Source of the DNA: Hymenobacter crusticola | GTDB taxonomy: Bacteria > Bacteroidota > Bacteroidia > Cytophagales > Hymenobacteraceae | Direction: 5' to 3' | Assembly (NCBI RefSeq): GCF_002154225.1 | Contig: NZ_MTSE01000003.1 | Location: 558,001-622,000, forward strand | DNA: 64,000 bases | Shown here: positions 16,148 through 24,628 of the stretch, in pieces | Layout: each line of letters opens with the position of its first letter | Position numbering within the stretch: position 1 is the first letter of the stretch | Program-made: the position numbers and the translations under genes | Notes under the pieces: generated by a model | Told to the model about the DNA's origin: nothing | What the model saw: the letters and a program-made list of their open reading frames with translations, nothing else | Database searches by the model: none

Positions 16148-17065
16148 ATGGCCACTATCGTCTTTGTTATCCCTGATCAATGTACCCTGCTGGATTTGGC
16201 CGGGCCCGTCCAGGTGTTTGAGGAAGCCCGCGCCCAAGGAGCCCCCGTGGAGCTAGCTTACGTGCAGTACCAAGCGCAGGCGGGCAGTTCGGCCGGGCTG
16301 GCGTTTGCGACGGTGCCTCACTTTTCGACGATGATGCTCCACGCCGGTGACTTGGTCCTCGTGCCCGGCCTAGCCGATGCGGCATTGCCGACGACGGCCG
16401 ATGATTATCCGGAGTTCTACGCTTGGCTGCAGGCCCTGCCCGAGCGGGGGGTAAGACTGTGTTCGGTGTGCACGGGCGCTTTTTTATTGGGCGCAGCGGG
16501 CCTGCTAAATGGGCGGTCCTGCACCACCCACTGGCAGCAGGTGGGCGCCTTGCAACAGGCCTTCCCCGAGAGCCGGGTGCTGGCCGACCGGCTCTTTGTG
16601 CACGACCGGGGCGTGTACTCCAGCGCCGGCATTGCGGCGGGCATCGACCTAGCGCTGGCCCTCGTCGAAGAGCGTTTTGGGCCCCTCTTGACCTACAAAG
16701 TCAGCCGCCGGCTGGTGCTCTATTACCGCCGCAACGGCCTGCACGGGCAAGTGAGCGTGTACCTCGACCATCGCAACCACCTGCACCCCGGCGTGCACCT
16801 AGCCCAGGATTACCTGCTCGACCACCTAGCCGAAAACCCGACCCTCGAAGTGCTAGCCGAAGTAGCCAACAGCAGCCCACGTAACCTCACGCGCCTGTTT
16901 CGCCAGCACACCGGGCTGACCATCAACGATTTCTCGACCAAAATCCGTACCGAGGCAGCCCGCACGCTCGTGGCTACTTCCAGCCTGACGCGCCAAGCCA
17001 TTGCCGAGCGCTGCGGCTTCCGCGACCCGCGCCAGCTTCAGCGCCTGCTCGGCCGCGCAGCCTAG
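16148..17065 (+). CDS. GlxA-like regulator (DJ-1/PfpI + AraC domains)
   Basis: 305 residues from ATG 16148 (MATIVFVIPDQ), preferred to an upstream ATG that adds 15 unrelated residues. The N-terminal DJ-1/PfpI-like domain (1-190) has VLVPGLAD and the nucleophile-elbow-like CSVCTGAFLLGAAGLL (Cys108), followed by the family's CTTHW. The AraC domain (about 215-305) has LEVLAEVANSSPRNLTRLF and RQAIAERCGFRDPRQLQRL. GlxA-type regulators sense small metabolites, often nitrogenous. It is followed 107 bp later by an HD hydrolase on the same strand. Confidence 0.9.
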   Translation: MATIVFVIPDQCTLLDLAGPVQVFEEARAQGAPVELAYVQYQAQAGSSAGLAFATVPHFSTMMLHAGDLVLVPGLADAALPTTADDYPEFYAWLQALPERGVRLCSVCTGAFLLGAAGLLNGRSCTTHWQQVGALQQAFPESRVLADRLFVHDRGVYSSAGIAAGIDLALALVEERFGPLLTYKVSRRLVLYYRRNGLHGQVSVYLDHRNHLHPGVHLAQDYLLDHLAENPTLEVLAEVANSSPRNLTRLFRQHTGLTINDFSTKIRTEAARTLVATSSLTRQAIAERCGFRDPRQLQRLLGRAA

Positions 17066-17172
17066 GGTAGCGCCCCCTCCTACCCCTCAGCTTACGACCA
17101 CGCCCTGCTCCACTTACGAGTGGGTTGGCACCTGCTTGCCTTTTCAATTCACCTCATTTTCCTTTTAACCTG

Positions 17173-17823
17173 ATGGCTAAGACCACTTTAACGCACGTCG
17201 CTGGCGTGCGCCTGCCCGATTCTGCCCTGGCTCAGCAGGCCACCGAGCTGCTGCTCGACCACGGCACCGAGTTTCTCTACAACCATTCGCTGCGCGTGTT
17301 CGTGTACGGCGTGCTGAACGGCGAGCGGGCTAAGGTCAGTTTTGACCCGGAACTGCTCTATGTGAGTGCCGTTTTTCACGACCTAGGCCTGACGAAGCAC
17401 TATTGCAGCAAGCACAAGCGCTTTGAGGTCGACGGGGCCGACGCGGCGCGCAGCTTCTTGCAGTCGCACGGCATCCCGGCCCACGATGCGCAGGTCGTGT
17501 GGGACGCCATTGCCCTGCACACCACCATCGGCGTGGCCGAGTGGAAAGAGCCCGAAGTGGCCCTGCTGTATTCGGGCGTAGGCCTCGACGTGATGGGTGA
17601 CGGCTACGAGCACCTCTCGGCCGAGCAGCGCCAGGAAGTGCTGGTGGCGTTCCCACGCACGGGCTTCAAAGACAACATCTTACAAACGTTCTTCGGCGGC
17701 TTTGCTCACAAGCCCGAAACGACTTTCGGCAACATCAAGGCCGACGTGGCCGAGCGCTTCATCCCCGGCTACACGAGCTCCAATTTCTGCGACCTGGTGC
17801 TCAACTCCCCCTGGAGCGAGTAG
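17173..17823 (+). CDS. HD-domain hydrolase, cyanamide hydratase-like
   Basis: 216 residues from ATG 17173 (MAKTTLTHVAG). The HD metal site is visible as NHSLRVFVYG (first His), FHDLGLT (His-Asp) and later IALHTTIG with distal Asp in GLDVMG. The order and the ERFIPGYTSSNFCDLVLNSPW C-terminus (broken as ERFIPGYT and SSNFCDLV) match the cyanamide hydratase-like group of HD proteins, many of which have unknown substrates. The product probably hydrolyses or hydrates a small nitrile-like or phosphorylated compound. Adjacency to a GlxA-type regulator suggests it is that regulator's target. Confidence 0.8.
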   Translation: MAKTTLTHVAGVRLPDSALAQQATELLLDHGTEFLYNHSLRVFVYGVLNGERAKVSFDPELLYVSAVFHDLGLTKHYCSKHKRFEVDGADAARSFLQSHGIPAHDAQVVWDAIALHTTIGVAEWKEPEVALLYSGVGLDVMGDGYEHLSAEQRQEVLVAFPRTGFKDNILQTFFGGFAHKPETTFGNIKADVAERFIPGYTSSNFCDLVLNSPWSE

Positions 17824-17944
17824 CGCCACAACCTAGGTAGCGAAGCCGTGGCCACCGCTCAACGCTTGGTCACGGCTTCGACCTTTACTACCCCTATTGC
17901 TGGGCTGCCAGCCTAGTAAATATCCCCTTTATATAGCGACCAAA

Positions 17945-18904
17945 ATGGAGCCTCTACTTGCCGAAAACCCCAACCGCTTTGTCCTTTTCCCCATCCAAAA
18001 CCCGCAGGTGTGGGAGTTCTACAAGAAAGCTGAAGCCTCGTTCTGGGCTGCCGAAGAAATCGACCTAGGCCAGGACCAGCAAGACTGGAACGGCCTGCAT
18101 GACAATGAGCGCCATTTCATCAAGCATGTGCTAGCTTTCTTCGCGGCCTCCGATGGCATCGTGAATGAAAACCTGGCCATCAACTTCATGCAGGAAGTGC
18201 AGATGCCCGAGGCGCGCTGCTTCTATGGCTTCCAGATTATGATGGAAAACATTCACAGTGAGACCTATTCGCTGCTGATTGATACCTACATCAAAGACCC
18301 CAAGGAGAAGGACTACCTCTTCAACGCCCTCGAAACGGTGCCCGCCGTGCAGCGCAAAGGCCAGTGGGCCTTGACCTGGATTAACTCCGAGAACTTTGCC
18401 GAGCGCCTCATTGCCTTCGCCGCCGTGGAAGGCATCTTCTTCTCGGGCTCGTTCTGCTCCATCTTTTGGCTCAAAAAGCGCGGCTTGATGCCCGGCCTCA
18501 CGTTCAGCAACGAGCTGATTGCACGCGATGAAGGGCTCCACTGTGACTTTGCCTGCTTGCTTTACAGCTACTTGCAAAACAAATTGCCTGAAGCCCAGGT
18601 GCAGGAAATCATCCGCGATGCAGTCCTTATCGAGCAGGAGTTTGTGACGGAGGCGCTGCCCGTGAGCCTCATCGGCATGAATGCGCGCACCATGTCGCAG
18701 TACATCGAGTTTGTAGCCGACCGGCTGCTGGTGTCGCTCGGGTGCGCTAAGATTTATAACGCGGCTAACCCCTTCGACTTCATGGAAATGATTTCGGTGC
18801 AGGGCAAAACCAACTTCTTCGAGAAGCGCGTGGGCGACTACCAGAAAGCCGGCGTCATGAGCACGCGCGCTGCCAATACCTTCTCGCTCGACGAGGATTT
18901 TTAA
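17945..18904 (+). CDS. nrdB: Ribonucleotide reductase class Ia beta subunit
   Basis: 319 residues from ATG 17945 ([12 protein letters not shown]). All di-iron ligands are visible: Asp40, Glu101, His104 (MENIHSETY), Glu162, Glu196 and His199 (RDEGLH), with the radical Tyr108 four residues after His104. The C-terminus NTFSLDEDF is the tail that docks to NrdA. The wording ([17 protein letters not shown]) is close to the eukaryotic R2 type common in Bacteroidota. The enzyme supplies deoxyribonucleotides. No nrdA gene is adjacent, so the large subunit is encoded elsewhere. Confidence 0.95.
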   Translation: MEPLLAENPNRFVLFPIQNPQVWEFYKKAEASFWAAEEIDLGQDQQDWNGLHDNERHFIKHVLAFFAASDGIVNENLAINFMQEVQMPEARCFYGFQIMMENIHSETYSLLIDTYIKDPKEKDYLFNALETVPAVQRKGQWALTWINSENFAERLIAFAAVEGIFFSGSFCSIFWLKKRGLMPGLTFSNELIARDEGLHCDFACLLYSYLQNKLPEAQVQEIIRDAVLIEQEFVTEALPVSLIGMNARTMSQYIEFVADRLLVSLGCAKIYNAANPFDFMEMISVQGKTNFFEKRVGDYQKAGVMSTRAANTFSLDEDF

Positions 18905-19226
18905 TAGCCACCTAGGGTATTCTTCTGTTATCGGCTTAGCCAGCATCAGCGTCCAAAAAGGACTAGTAAGGCCAGTTCAGAGCCGCATAAGGCCAACTGA
19001 CCAACGGGGCCTAGCAGCTCCTTACCGCTGTCCGTAAGTTTGACTGTCAAGCAGTTGCAAAGGCGGTCGTATACCATCTAGGTAAAGGAACTGGTAGAAA
19101 TCCAGCAAGCTGTTGACGTTTTTGAGCAGTACCTCTGCCTGCCCCTAGGCTGCTCTCCCTCTTACCTGGTTAACAGCCATACGCTAGGAACTCTATGTCA
19201 AACACCACTTTACCTGCCAGCTTAAG
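18905..19226. other. Intergenic region downstream of nrdB
   Basis: About 320 bases, moderately GC-rich. On the minus strand there are two short overlapping frames with codon-like composition (roughly 18950-19140), one reading LTDSGKELLGPVG, that could be remnants of a lost gene. They are too short to assign. No hairpin or RNA gene is apparent. Confidence 0.35.
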
Positions 19227-20180
19227 ATGAGCGCAGCGGCCAGCTTCCGTCGATTATTGTTGCCCGCCGGCGCTCTGTTTGGGGCTGCCTTCGTGAGCAT
19301 CCAGTTTATACATCCGCCGCTGGAAAACCCGCCCGTGACGGGCGATTTTCAGGCGCCGGTGGCTGTAAAAAGCATCGTGCAGCGCGCGTGTTACGACTGC
19401 CACTCCAACCAAACCAACCTGCGCTGGTTCGATAAAGTCGCGCCCGTGTCCTGGCAGGTCGCCGACCACGTGCAGGAAGGCCGGGCGGGGTTGAATTTTT
19501 CCACCTGGCAAAGCCTACCTCCTGCCGATCAGAAAGCGAAGCTCTGGGAGTCGGTCAATCAAATCATTGCGGGGGCCATGCCGCGCACCGACTACACCCT
19601 GGTACACCCAGCGGCCAAGCTGTCGGCCCAGGACGTGACCGTGCTCAAGCAGTACGTGGCGAGCCTAGCCAAGAACCCGCCCGCTGATACGGCCAAACGC
19701 AACGCGGCCGACCGGCAGTACCGGCACTGGCAACCAACTCAGGCCGTGCCTGCCACTGTTCCCGTCGCACCCAACGGCATCGCCTACCTGCCCGACTACA
19801 AAAACTGGCAGGCCATCAGCACCACCGAGCGTTTTGACAACGGCACGATGCGCGTGGTATTTGGCAACGCGGTGGCCGTCAAAGCCATTCGCGACAAGCA
19901 CATCAACCCCTGGCCCAACGGCACGGCCTTCGCCAAAGTGGCCTGGGACCAGCTAGCCGATGCCCAGGGCAACGTGCGCCCCGGCGCCTTCAAGCAGGTA
20001 GAATACATGCTCAAGGATGACCAGAAGTACGCCGCTACTAAAGGCTGGGGCTGGGCGCGATTCAAAACGCCGGAGCTGGTGCCCTACGGCAAAGACGCCC
20101 TCTTCACCACCGAGTGCATTCATTGCCACCAGCCGATGAAGAACAACGACTTCGTATTTACCCAACCCCTCAAGCACTAG
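19227..20180 (+). CDS. Haem-binding domain plus cytochrome P460 protein
   Basis: 317 residues. A signal anchor (about 8-28) is followed by a haem-binding domain with CYDCH (55-59) and the family's NLRWFDKVAPVSWQVADHV and GRAGLNFSTW stretches. The C-terminal part (about 175-317) is a cytochrome P460 domain with NGTMRVVFGN and a final CIHCH (297-301). Two c-type haems are expected, so it acts in the periplasm. The precise redox role is unknown; P460 proteins oxidise or bind small nitrogen species in some bacteria. The next gene follows 5 bp downstream, pointing to a two-gene operon. Confidence 0.85.
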   Translation: MSAAASFRRLLLPAGALFGAAFVSIQFIHPPLENPPVTGDFQAPVAVKSIVQRACYDCHSNQTNLRWFDKVAPVSWQVADHVQEGRAGLNFSTWQSLPPADQKAKLWESVNQIIAGAMPRTDYTLVHPAAKLSAQDVTVLKQYVASLAKNPPADTAKRNAADRQYRHWQPTQAVPATVPVAPNGIAYLPDYKNWQAISTTERFDNGTMRVVFGNAVAVKAIRDKHINPWPNGTAFAKVAWDQLADAQGNVRPGAFKQVEYMLKDDQKYAATKGWGWARFKTPELVPYGKDALFTTECIHCHQPMKNNDFVFTQPLKH

Positions 20181-20185
20181 CCCGC

Positions 20186-20665
20186 ATGCAAGTCCCGACC
20201 ATCGCCCTCGTGGGCCTGCTGGCATTGAGCGCCTGTAGCCAGCCACAGGTGCCAGCCGGCCAACTCAACGAAGCCGCCTCGTTACCTGCCTCCTTCGATT
20301 TCAATAAGCTAGACCTACGGGTTCTTTCCACATTCGTCAACCGCCGGCAGGCTACCACGGCTACCTTGTACGGCAACGACTTAGCCCGCCAAGCTGCCCT
20401 AGGGGGCACCAGCGCCGCGCAGCCGGGCGAAGTTCTAGCCCTGGTCACCTGGCGGCAGCAAGCCGACCCCAACTGGTTTGGGGCCCGCATTCCCGGCGCA
20501 CTACAATCGCTCGAACTGCTGCGCATAGAGCCGGGAGCTGCCGGCCACCCTGCCGTGACGTACCAATGCTTCACGGGTAAAGCCCTGACCCTGCGGGCCG
20601 ACACCTTGCACCAGCAGGAACGGATTGCCTACTTGCTAGCGCAAAAACCGGCAGTACTGCCATAA
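20186..20665 (+). CDS. Lipoprotein associated with cytochrome P460
   Basis: 159 residues from ATG 20186. The signal peptide ends in a lipobox LLALSACS, with Cys16 or so as the lipidated residue. The mature part has FDFNKLDLRVLSTFVNRR, TLYGND, GEVLALVTWRQQADPNWFG and a final YLLAQKPAVLP. Proteins with this pattern commonly sit beside haem-bd/P460 genes in Bacteroidota, so it may be a partner or assembly factor for the upstream cytochrome. No haem motif of its own is visible. Confidence 0.72.
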   Translation: MQVPTIALVGLLALSACSQPQVPAGQLNEAASLPASFDFNKLDLRVLSTFVNRRQATTATLYGNDLARQAALGGTSAAQPGEVLALVTWRQQADPNWFGARIPGALQSLELLRIEPGAAGHPAVTYQCFTGKALTLRADTLHQQERIAYLLAQKPAVLP

Positions 20666-20876
20666 GCGCTTCGCTGTCCTGCTAAATATTTGGGGATAGA
20701 GAAAGCAGTAGCCTTGTGCTGCGCCTGCTTTCAGCCTAGCATTATGCCCAAAACAATGGGCAGTACAATTGAACTTTCAGCAACACTTTTTGGCCTTTTT
20801 GCGATGATTCGGCCTTACGGGTCCAGGTAATTTTGTGCTGTTCAAACGCCATGCATCAACAGTGCTAACCCAACCG

Positions 20877-21035
20877 ATGAAGAATATGGCAGCAACCCTG
20901 GCTGCATCGGCTTTGCTAAGCACCAGCGCATTCGCGCAAACCTTTACCCTGATAAGCCCGGAGCTCGGTGGGCAGCTCACCAACAAGCAATTCTTCGACG
21001 GCTCAGGTATCTACGTAAAGCGTGAGGCGCCGTAA
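20877..21035 (+). pseudogene. Remnant of a YbhB/YbcL (PEBP-like) secreted protein
   Basis: 52 residues from ATG 20877. A signal peptide (MKNMAATLAASALLSTSAFA) is followed by QTFTLISPELGGQLTNKQ, which matches the start of periplasmic YbhB/YbcL family proteins. The frame then reads FFDGSGIYVKREAP and stops. Normal members have about 150-180 residues, so most of the domain is lost, including the ligand-binding core. The following sequence encodes another gene, so this is a 5' stump. Confidence 0.65.
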
Positions 21036-21102
21036 CTAGCGCCGTTGATTGTCCTGCCTTTTAGCGCTACTTTGCTGCTCCTTTTCCCACCCCGCATTCA
21101 CG

Positions 21103-21735
21103 ATGAGGCAGCTATTGGCTTGGAAGCAACATATAGGGCTACAACTCGCCGTTATTTATACGCGCTACTTACTTGGGGGCACTTTCGTGTTTGCCAGTGT
21201 GGTAAAGATCAAAGGCCAACGCTTCACGATGGTACCGGGAGCGGGGTCTCCTTTTCATAGCCCGCAGCACTTCTTCGAGACGATGTACCAATCGGGGCTG
21301 TATTGGCAGTTTCTGGGCGTCGCTCAGCTGGTGGCCGGCTTGCTGCTCATGACCCAGCGCTACGCCTTGCTGGGTGCGCTGCTGTTCTTGCCTGTTATAG
21401 CCAACATTTACGTGATTACGATTTCGTACGCGTTTGGCTATACCCACGTCATTACCGGAGCCATGCTGCTGGCCACCCTAGGGCTCCTCGTCTGGGACTG
21501 GAACAGACTGCGCGTCGTGGTCAATCAACCTGTGCTTAGCCTGCCGGCTGCCGCCGTTTCTGAACACAGCGTGTGGGAGGTGGTGGGCCTAGTGCTTTTT
21601 CTGTACACAGCGGGTTATCGGGCGCTTACAGACCACTACAATATCCTGCTCTGGTTCGGGGTCTGCGTAGGGGTAGGAGCGCTCGGGCTCGTCACTTTCT
21701 GGGTGTTACACCGCCCCTTGAAAAACACGACCTAG
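21103..21735 (+). CDS. DoxX-like integral membrane protein
   Basis: 210 residues from ATG 21103 (MRQLLAWKQH). Four to six membrane helices are apparent, with the DoxX-type start RYLLGGTFVFASVVKIKG, then GLYWQFLGVAQLVAGLLLM, ALLGALLFLPVIANIYVIT and a C-terminal WEVVGLVLFLYTAGY pair. DoxX family proteins sit in the inner membrane and are linked to quinone or thiol redox or sulfur metabolism; the role of this one is unknown. Confidence 0.72.
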   Translation: MRQLLAWKQHIGLQLAVIYTRYLLGGTFVFASVVKIKGQRFTMVPGAGSPFHSPQHFFETMYQSGLYWQFLGVAQLVAGLLLMTQRYALLGALLFLPVIANIYVITISYAFGYTHVITGAMLLATLGLLVWDWNRLRVVVNQPVLSLPAAAVSEHSVWEVVGLVLFLYTAGYRALTDHYNILLWFGVCVGVGALGLVTFWVLHRPLKNTT

Positions 21736-21925
21736 CAAGCCTTCCCCAAGCGAAAGCACAAGAAGCTAGCCCTGATTGCTGGCTGCAATCAGCGGCTCAA
21801 GCCTCCATCATCATCAAACCCGGCGTGCCGTACCAAGTTGGTTTTCACTAAACTTCGTCCTTAGCGCTTGCCTTTCAGTGTAGTTCGTGCTGCCACTGCG
21901 CACGTATTTTGGTGCGCAGCCGTGA

Positions 21926-23143
21926 TCAAAAATTTGGGTCGAAATTGAAGTAGATCGGGTTCGAAAGGCCCACCATGTTGCCGCTTAGCGCGGCTGATTC
22001 GGGAACCTGCGGGTAGGCCGTTGGTGGCCCTTCGACTACAACCCGGTAGTAGGTCCGGCCATCGGTTGCGGGCGTATCCGTGAACTCGGCAGTGGGCGTC
22101 GGGCCGGTTGCGGGGAAGGTACCGAGCTTACCGCCATTCTTCACCACGCTGACTGTATAAGCCCCTTCGGAAACGGTGTTGCCGGTTAACTGCACCCGGA
22201 ACTTGACGGCCTGGCCCGTGGCCTTGGTGTTGTCGCCCATCATCATGTCCATGGTGCCATCTTGGTCGAGGTCGGCGTAGAACTCGACCCGCGGGGCAAA
22301 GGGGTTTGTGCTAACCGAAACCCGCCCGTTCGTGAGGGCATCGACTACAGCTTGCGACGTACGGGCGGTGGCAAACACCCAAGTCGTTGGGGTACCCACG
22401 TAGTTTGCCTTCGCTTGCTTGCTGTTCTCCGTTGTTTTGTCGGGGGTGTCGGGGACGCCATGATGCGCGTCGCTACCGCCCCGGCCCGTCAGCTTGCGCC
22501 CCGAGGAGAGCATATCGTCCCAAATCATGATGGCATTCGCGTTGTTCGCCCACAGCACTGAATTCCACACTTCCAGCGATTCGAGCATGTCATAAGAATA
22601 GCCGAAATGGTCTTTCCCGCTCGGATGGTTGGCCGACAGGTGAATACCTAGGTCTTTCTTCACGGCGCCAATTGCTACGTCGCGCTGATCGCGCACATCA
22701 TACAACCGCTGATGATCATAGGGCTTGGCGGAGAACACATTGCCGTGGCCGCGCGTGGTGGTCCATTCGGCGCCGTACAGCAGCAGCACCGCATCGGAGG
22801 TGAACTCCGGATCAGCCCAGGTATGATGCGCGACGTCGCCCTTGACGTGGTTGTCGTGGTCGGTGATGCAGAGATAATCGATACCAACCGCCTTGGAAAA
22901 GGCGATGATCTTGGCAATAGGGTTGTTGGTCGACTCCGTGCTATGCCGGGAATGCACATGCAAGTCGCCCTTGAGCCACACGCCTTGGGTGAGGCTGGCA
23001 ATAGGCAGCGGGGCACCCACCGCAGCGGGGCGCTTGGTCGATTGACTTAGCACGGCAGGGCTGCGGCAGCTGGTCATACTCATCAGGCTGGCCGTCCAGG
23101 CGATGCCCAGCAGCAGGGATAGGTTTCGGGTGTTCTTAAACAT
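21926..23143 (-). CDS. CehA/McbA-type PHP-domain hydrolase, lipoprotein
   Basis: 405 residues. The signal peptide ends in a lipobox-like MTSC (Cys26). The PHP metal site shows as LKGDLHVHSRHSTES (His62, His64) and YLCITDHDNH, with later GRGGSDAHHG. The last 100 residues form a beta-sandwich ending NPIYFNF. CehA/McbA members hydrolyse carbamate or phosphate esters. In this locus a phosphoesterase role at the outer membrane is inferred. It is the last gene of the run SusC-SusD-PLC-CehA-CehA, 56 bp after its paralog. Confidence 0.85.
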   Translation of the reverse strand: MFKNTRNLSLLLGIAWTASLMSMTSCRSPAVLSQSTKRPAAVGAPLPIASLTQGVWLKGDLHVHSRHSTESTNNPIAKIIAFSKAVGIDYLCITDHDNHVKGDVAHHTWADPEFTSDAVLLLYGAEWTTTRGHGNVFSAKPYDHQRLYDVRDQRDVAIGAVKKDLGIHLSANHPSGKDHFGYSYDMLESLEVWNSVLWANNANAIMIWDDMLSSGRKLTGRGGSDAHHGVPDTPDKTTENSKQAKANYVGTPTTWVFATARTSQAVVDALTNGRVSVSTNPFAPRVEFYADLDQDGTMDMMMGDNTKATGQAVKFRVQLTGNTVSEGAYTVSVVKNGGKLGTFPATGPTPTAEFTDTPATDGRTYYRVVVEGPPTAYPQVPESAALSGNMVGLSNPIYFNFDPNF

Positions 23144-23199
23144 GGTGTTATGAAGGCGAGTAACCGCCCGTACTTCGTTTGGGCTTGCCTGCGGCCAAG

Positions 23200-24621
23200 C
23201 TAGGTCAGCCAGATAGGATTTGTGAGGGCAATCATGTCGCCCTGCGGCGTGCGTACTTCCACCCGCACGTACTTGGTGGCACCGGCTTTGATAATCCAGC
23301 GCAGCACGGCCGTACTGCCCGTGGCCACTTTCTTGGGCGCTACTTCGCCCTTATCGCCGTGCAGCGTAACGACTCCGGCCGGCGCATTCCGGAGGGAAAC
23401 CGTGAGCTGCACGTCCTGGCCGGCCGCCGGCAACTTGTCTCCGATTTCTGCCGTTGCTCGGCCGGCTTTGGCCGTCAGGGCTAGGGTAATAGCCTGATCG
23501 GCCACGAGGTAGGCTTTGCCCGCCCTGAGTCCTTGCATGATACCGCTCCGCGACAAACTCTTGGCTTTCACCACCGTTTGCGGCCGGCCCAGCTGGTTGG
23601 GGGAAGGCGCCGCGGTGTGCGTATCGCTGTCGGCCACGGCGAGCTTGGCGGTACCGGCCCGCAAGAGGCCGTCCCACCAGCGCAGGGCTAGCTCATCTAG
23701 GTTGTCCCACTTGCCATTCCACACTTCTATGCCATCAAATGCCCGCACGTCGAAGCCGAAGCCATTGGTGCTATCCTTCGTGTAGAAAGCGTGGTTGATA
23801 ATGGCCAGGCCACTGTCGGCGTGCACCTGCGCGAGGTACTTCGTCACGACCTGCTGTTGGGGCGTGTAGCGCCAGTCGATGAGCGTGGTGGCACCTAGGC
23901 CAAGGGCATTCCAGTGGCCGAACGCCGTGGTCGTGACTTCCTCCCCGTTGATGATGAGCAGGTCTTTGGGCGCGTACTTGCCCCAACCTAGGTTGGCGCT
24001 GTTGGTGTTGTGCTCCGTTGAAATGATGAAATCCAGCTTCTGGGCCACGGCTTCATTTACCAGCTCCTGCTGGGTGCGCTTGCCGTCGGAGTGGAGCGTG
24101 TGCATATGCAAGTCGCCACGGTACCAGCCGGGTCGGTTGTTTACTGCGGCCGGCGCGAACTGCGGCTGGTAAGGCGGCTTGTCGGCGCCCGGCACCAACG
24201 ACACGGCGAGCTCCCAATCAATTCCCGCGGGCAAAATGGTGGAGGGATAAATCAAGATGTACCAAGTGCCGGGCTTAATCTTGCCCGGTATGTAGCCCGT
24301 GGAGGCCTCCTGGGCGTTGAGGAAAAACTCCGTTTTGGCCCCGCCCGACCAGCCCCGAAACCCGGCCGTGTTGCCTAGCGCGTGCCCTTCCGGCCCGTAG
24401 ATACCTAGGTTCAAGACGTTTTTGCCTTGCTGCGAGTACGTTTCCTTCACCCGCAGCGCTGCCGTGCCGGCTGGCACGTCGATGGGCACGTACACCAGCT
24501 TAAACAAGCTATCGGCCGGGATGTGGCCTTTCTTCGTGATGGTAAGGGATTGCGCGGCCGCCCCGCGGGCCAACGCCAGACCTAGGAAACCCGCTAACAG
24601 ACAGTGCACTACGGTTCGCAT
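23200..24621 (-). CDS. CehA/McbA-type PHP-domain hydrolase, secreted
   Basis: 473 residues from ATG 24621 (MRTVVHCLLAGF), which gives a proper signal peptide ending at about residue 24 (AAAQ). Residues 25-145 form an N-terminal beta domain. The PHP domain follows with YRGDLHMHTLHSDGKR (His172, His174), FIISTEHNTNS and VADSDTHT. A C-terminal beta domain ends with NPIWLT. It differs from the adjacent paralog by having the N-terminal beta domain and no lipobox. It starts 7 bp beyond the stop of the phospholipase C gene, so the two are translationally linked. Confidence 0.85.
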   Translation of the reverse strand: MRTVVHCLLAGFLGLALARGAAAQSLTITKKGHIPADSLFKLVYVPIDVPAGTAALRVKETYSQQGKNVLNLGIYGPEGHALGNTAGFRGWSGGAKTEFFLNAQEASTGYIPGKIKPGTWYILIYPSTILPAGIDWELAVSLVPGADKPPYQPQFAPAAVNNRPGWYRGDLHMHTLHSDGKRTQQELVNEAVAQKLDFIISTEHNTNSANLGWGKYAPKDLLIINGEEVTTTAFGHWNALGLGATTLIDWRYTPQQQVVTKYLAQVHADSGLAIINHAFYTKDSTNGFGFDVRAFDGIEVWNGKWDNLDELALRWWDGLLRAGTAKLAVADSDTHTAAPSPNQLGRPQTVVKAKSLSRSGIMQGLRAGKAYLVADQAITLALTAKAGRATAEIGDKLPAAGQDVQLTVSLRNAPAGVVTLHGDKGEVAPKKVATGSTAVLRWIIKAGATKYVRVEVRTPQGDMIALTNPIWLT

Positions 24622-24628
24622 GCTCTGC

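Noticed and set aside
18131..18946. 271-codon minus-strand frame antisense to nrdB
   Set aside because: NrdB on the plus strand is intact with all its ligands; the antisense frame is a shadow.
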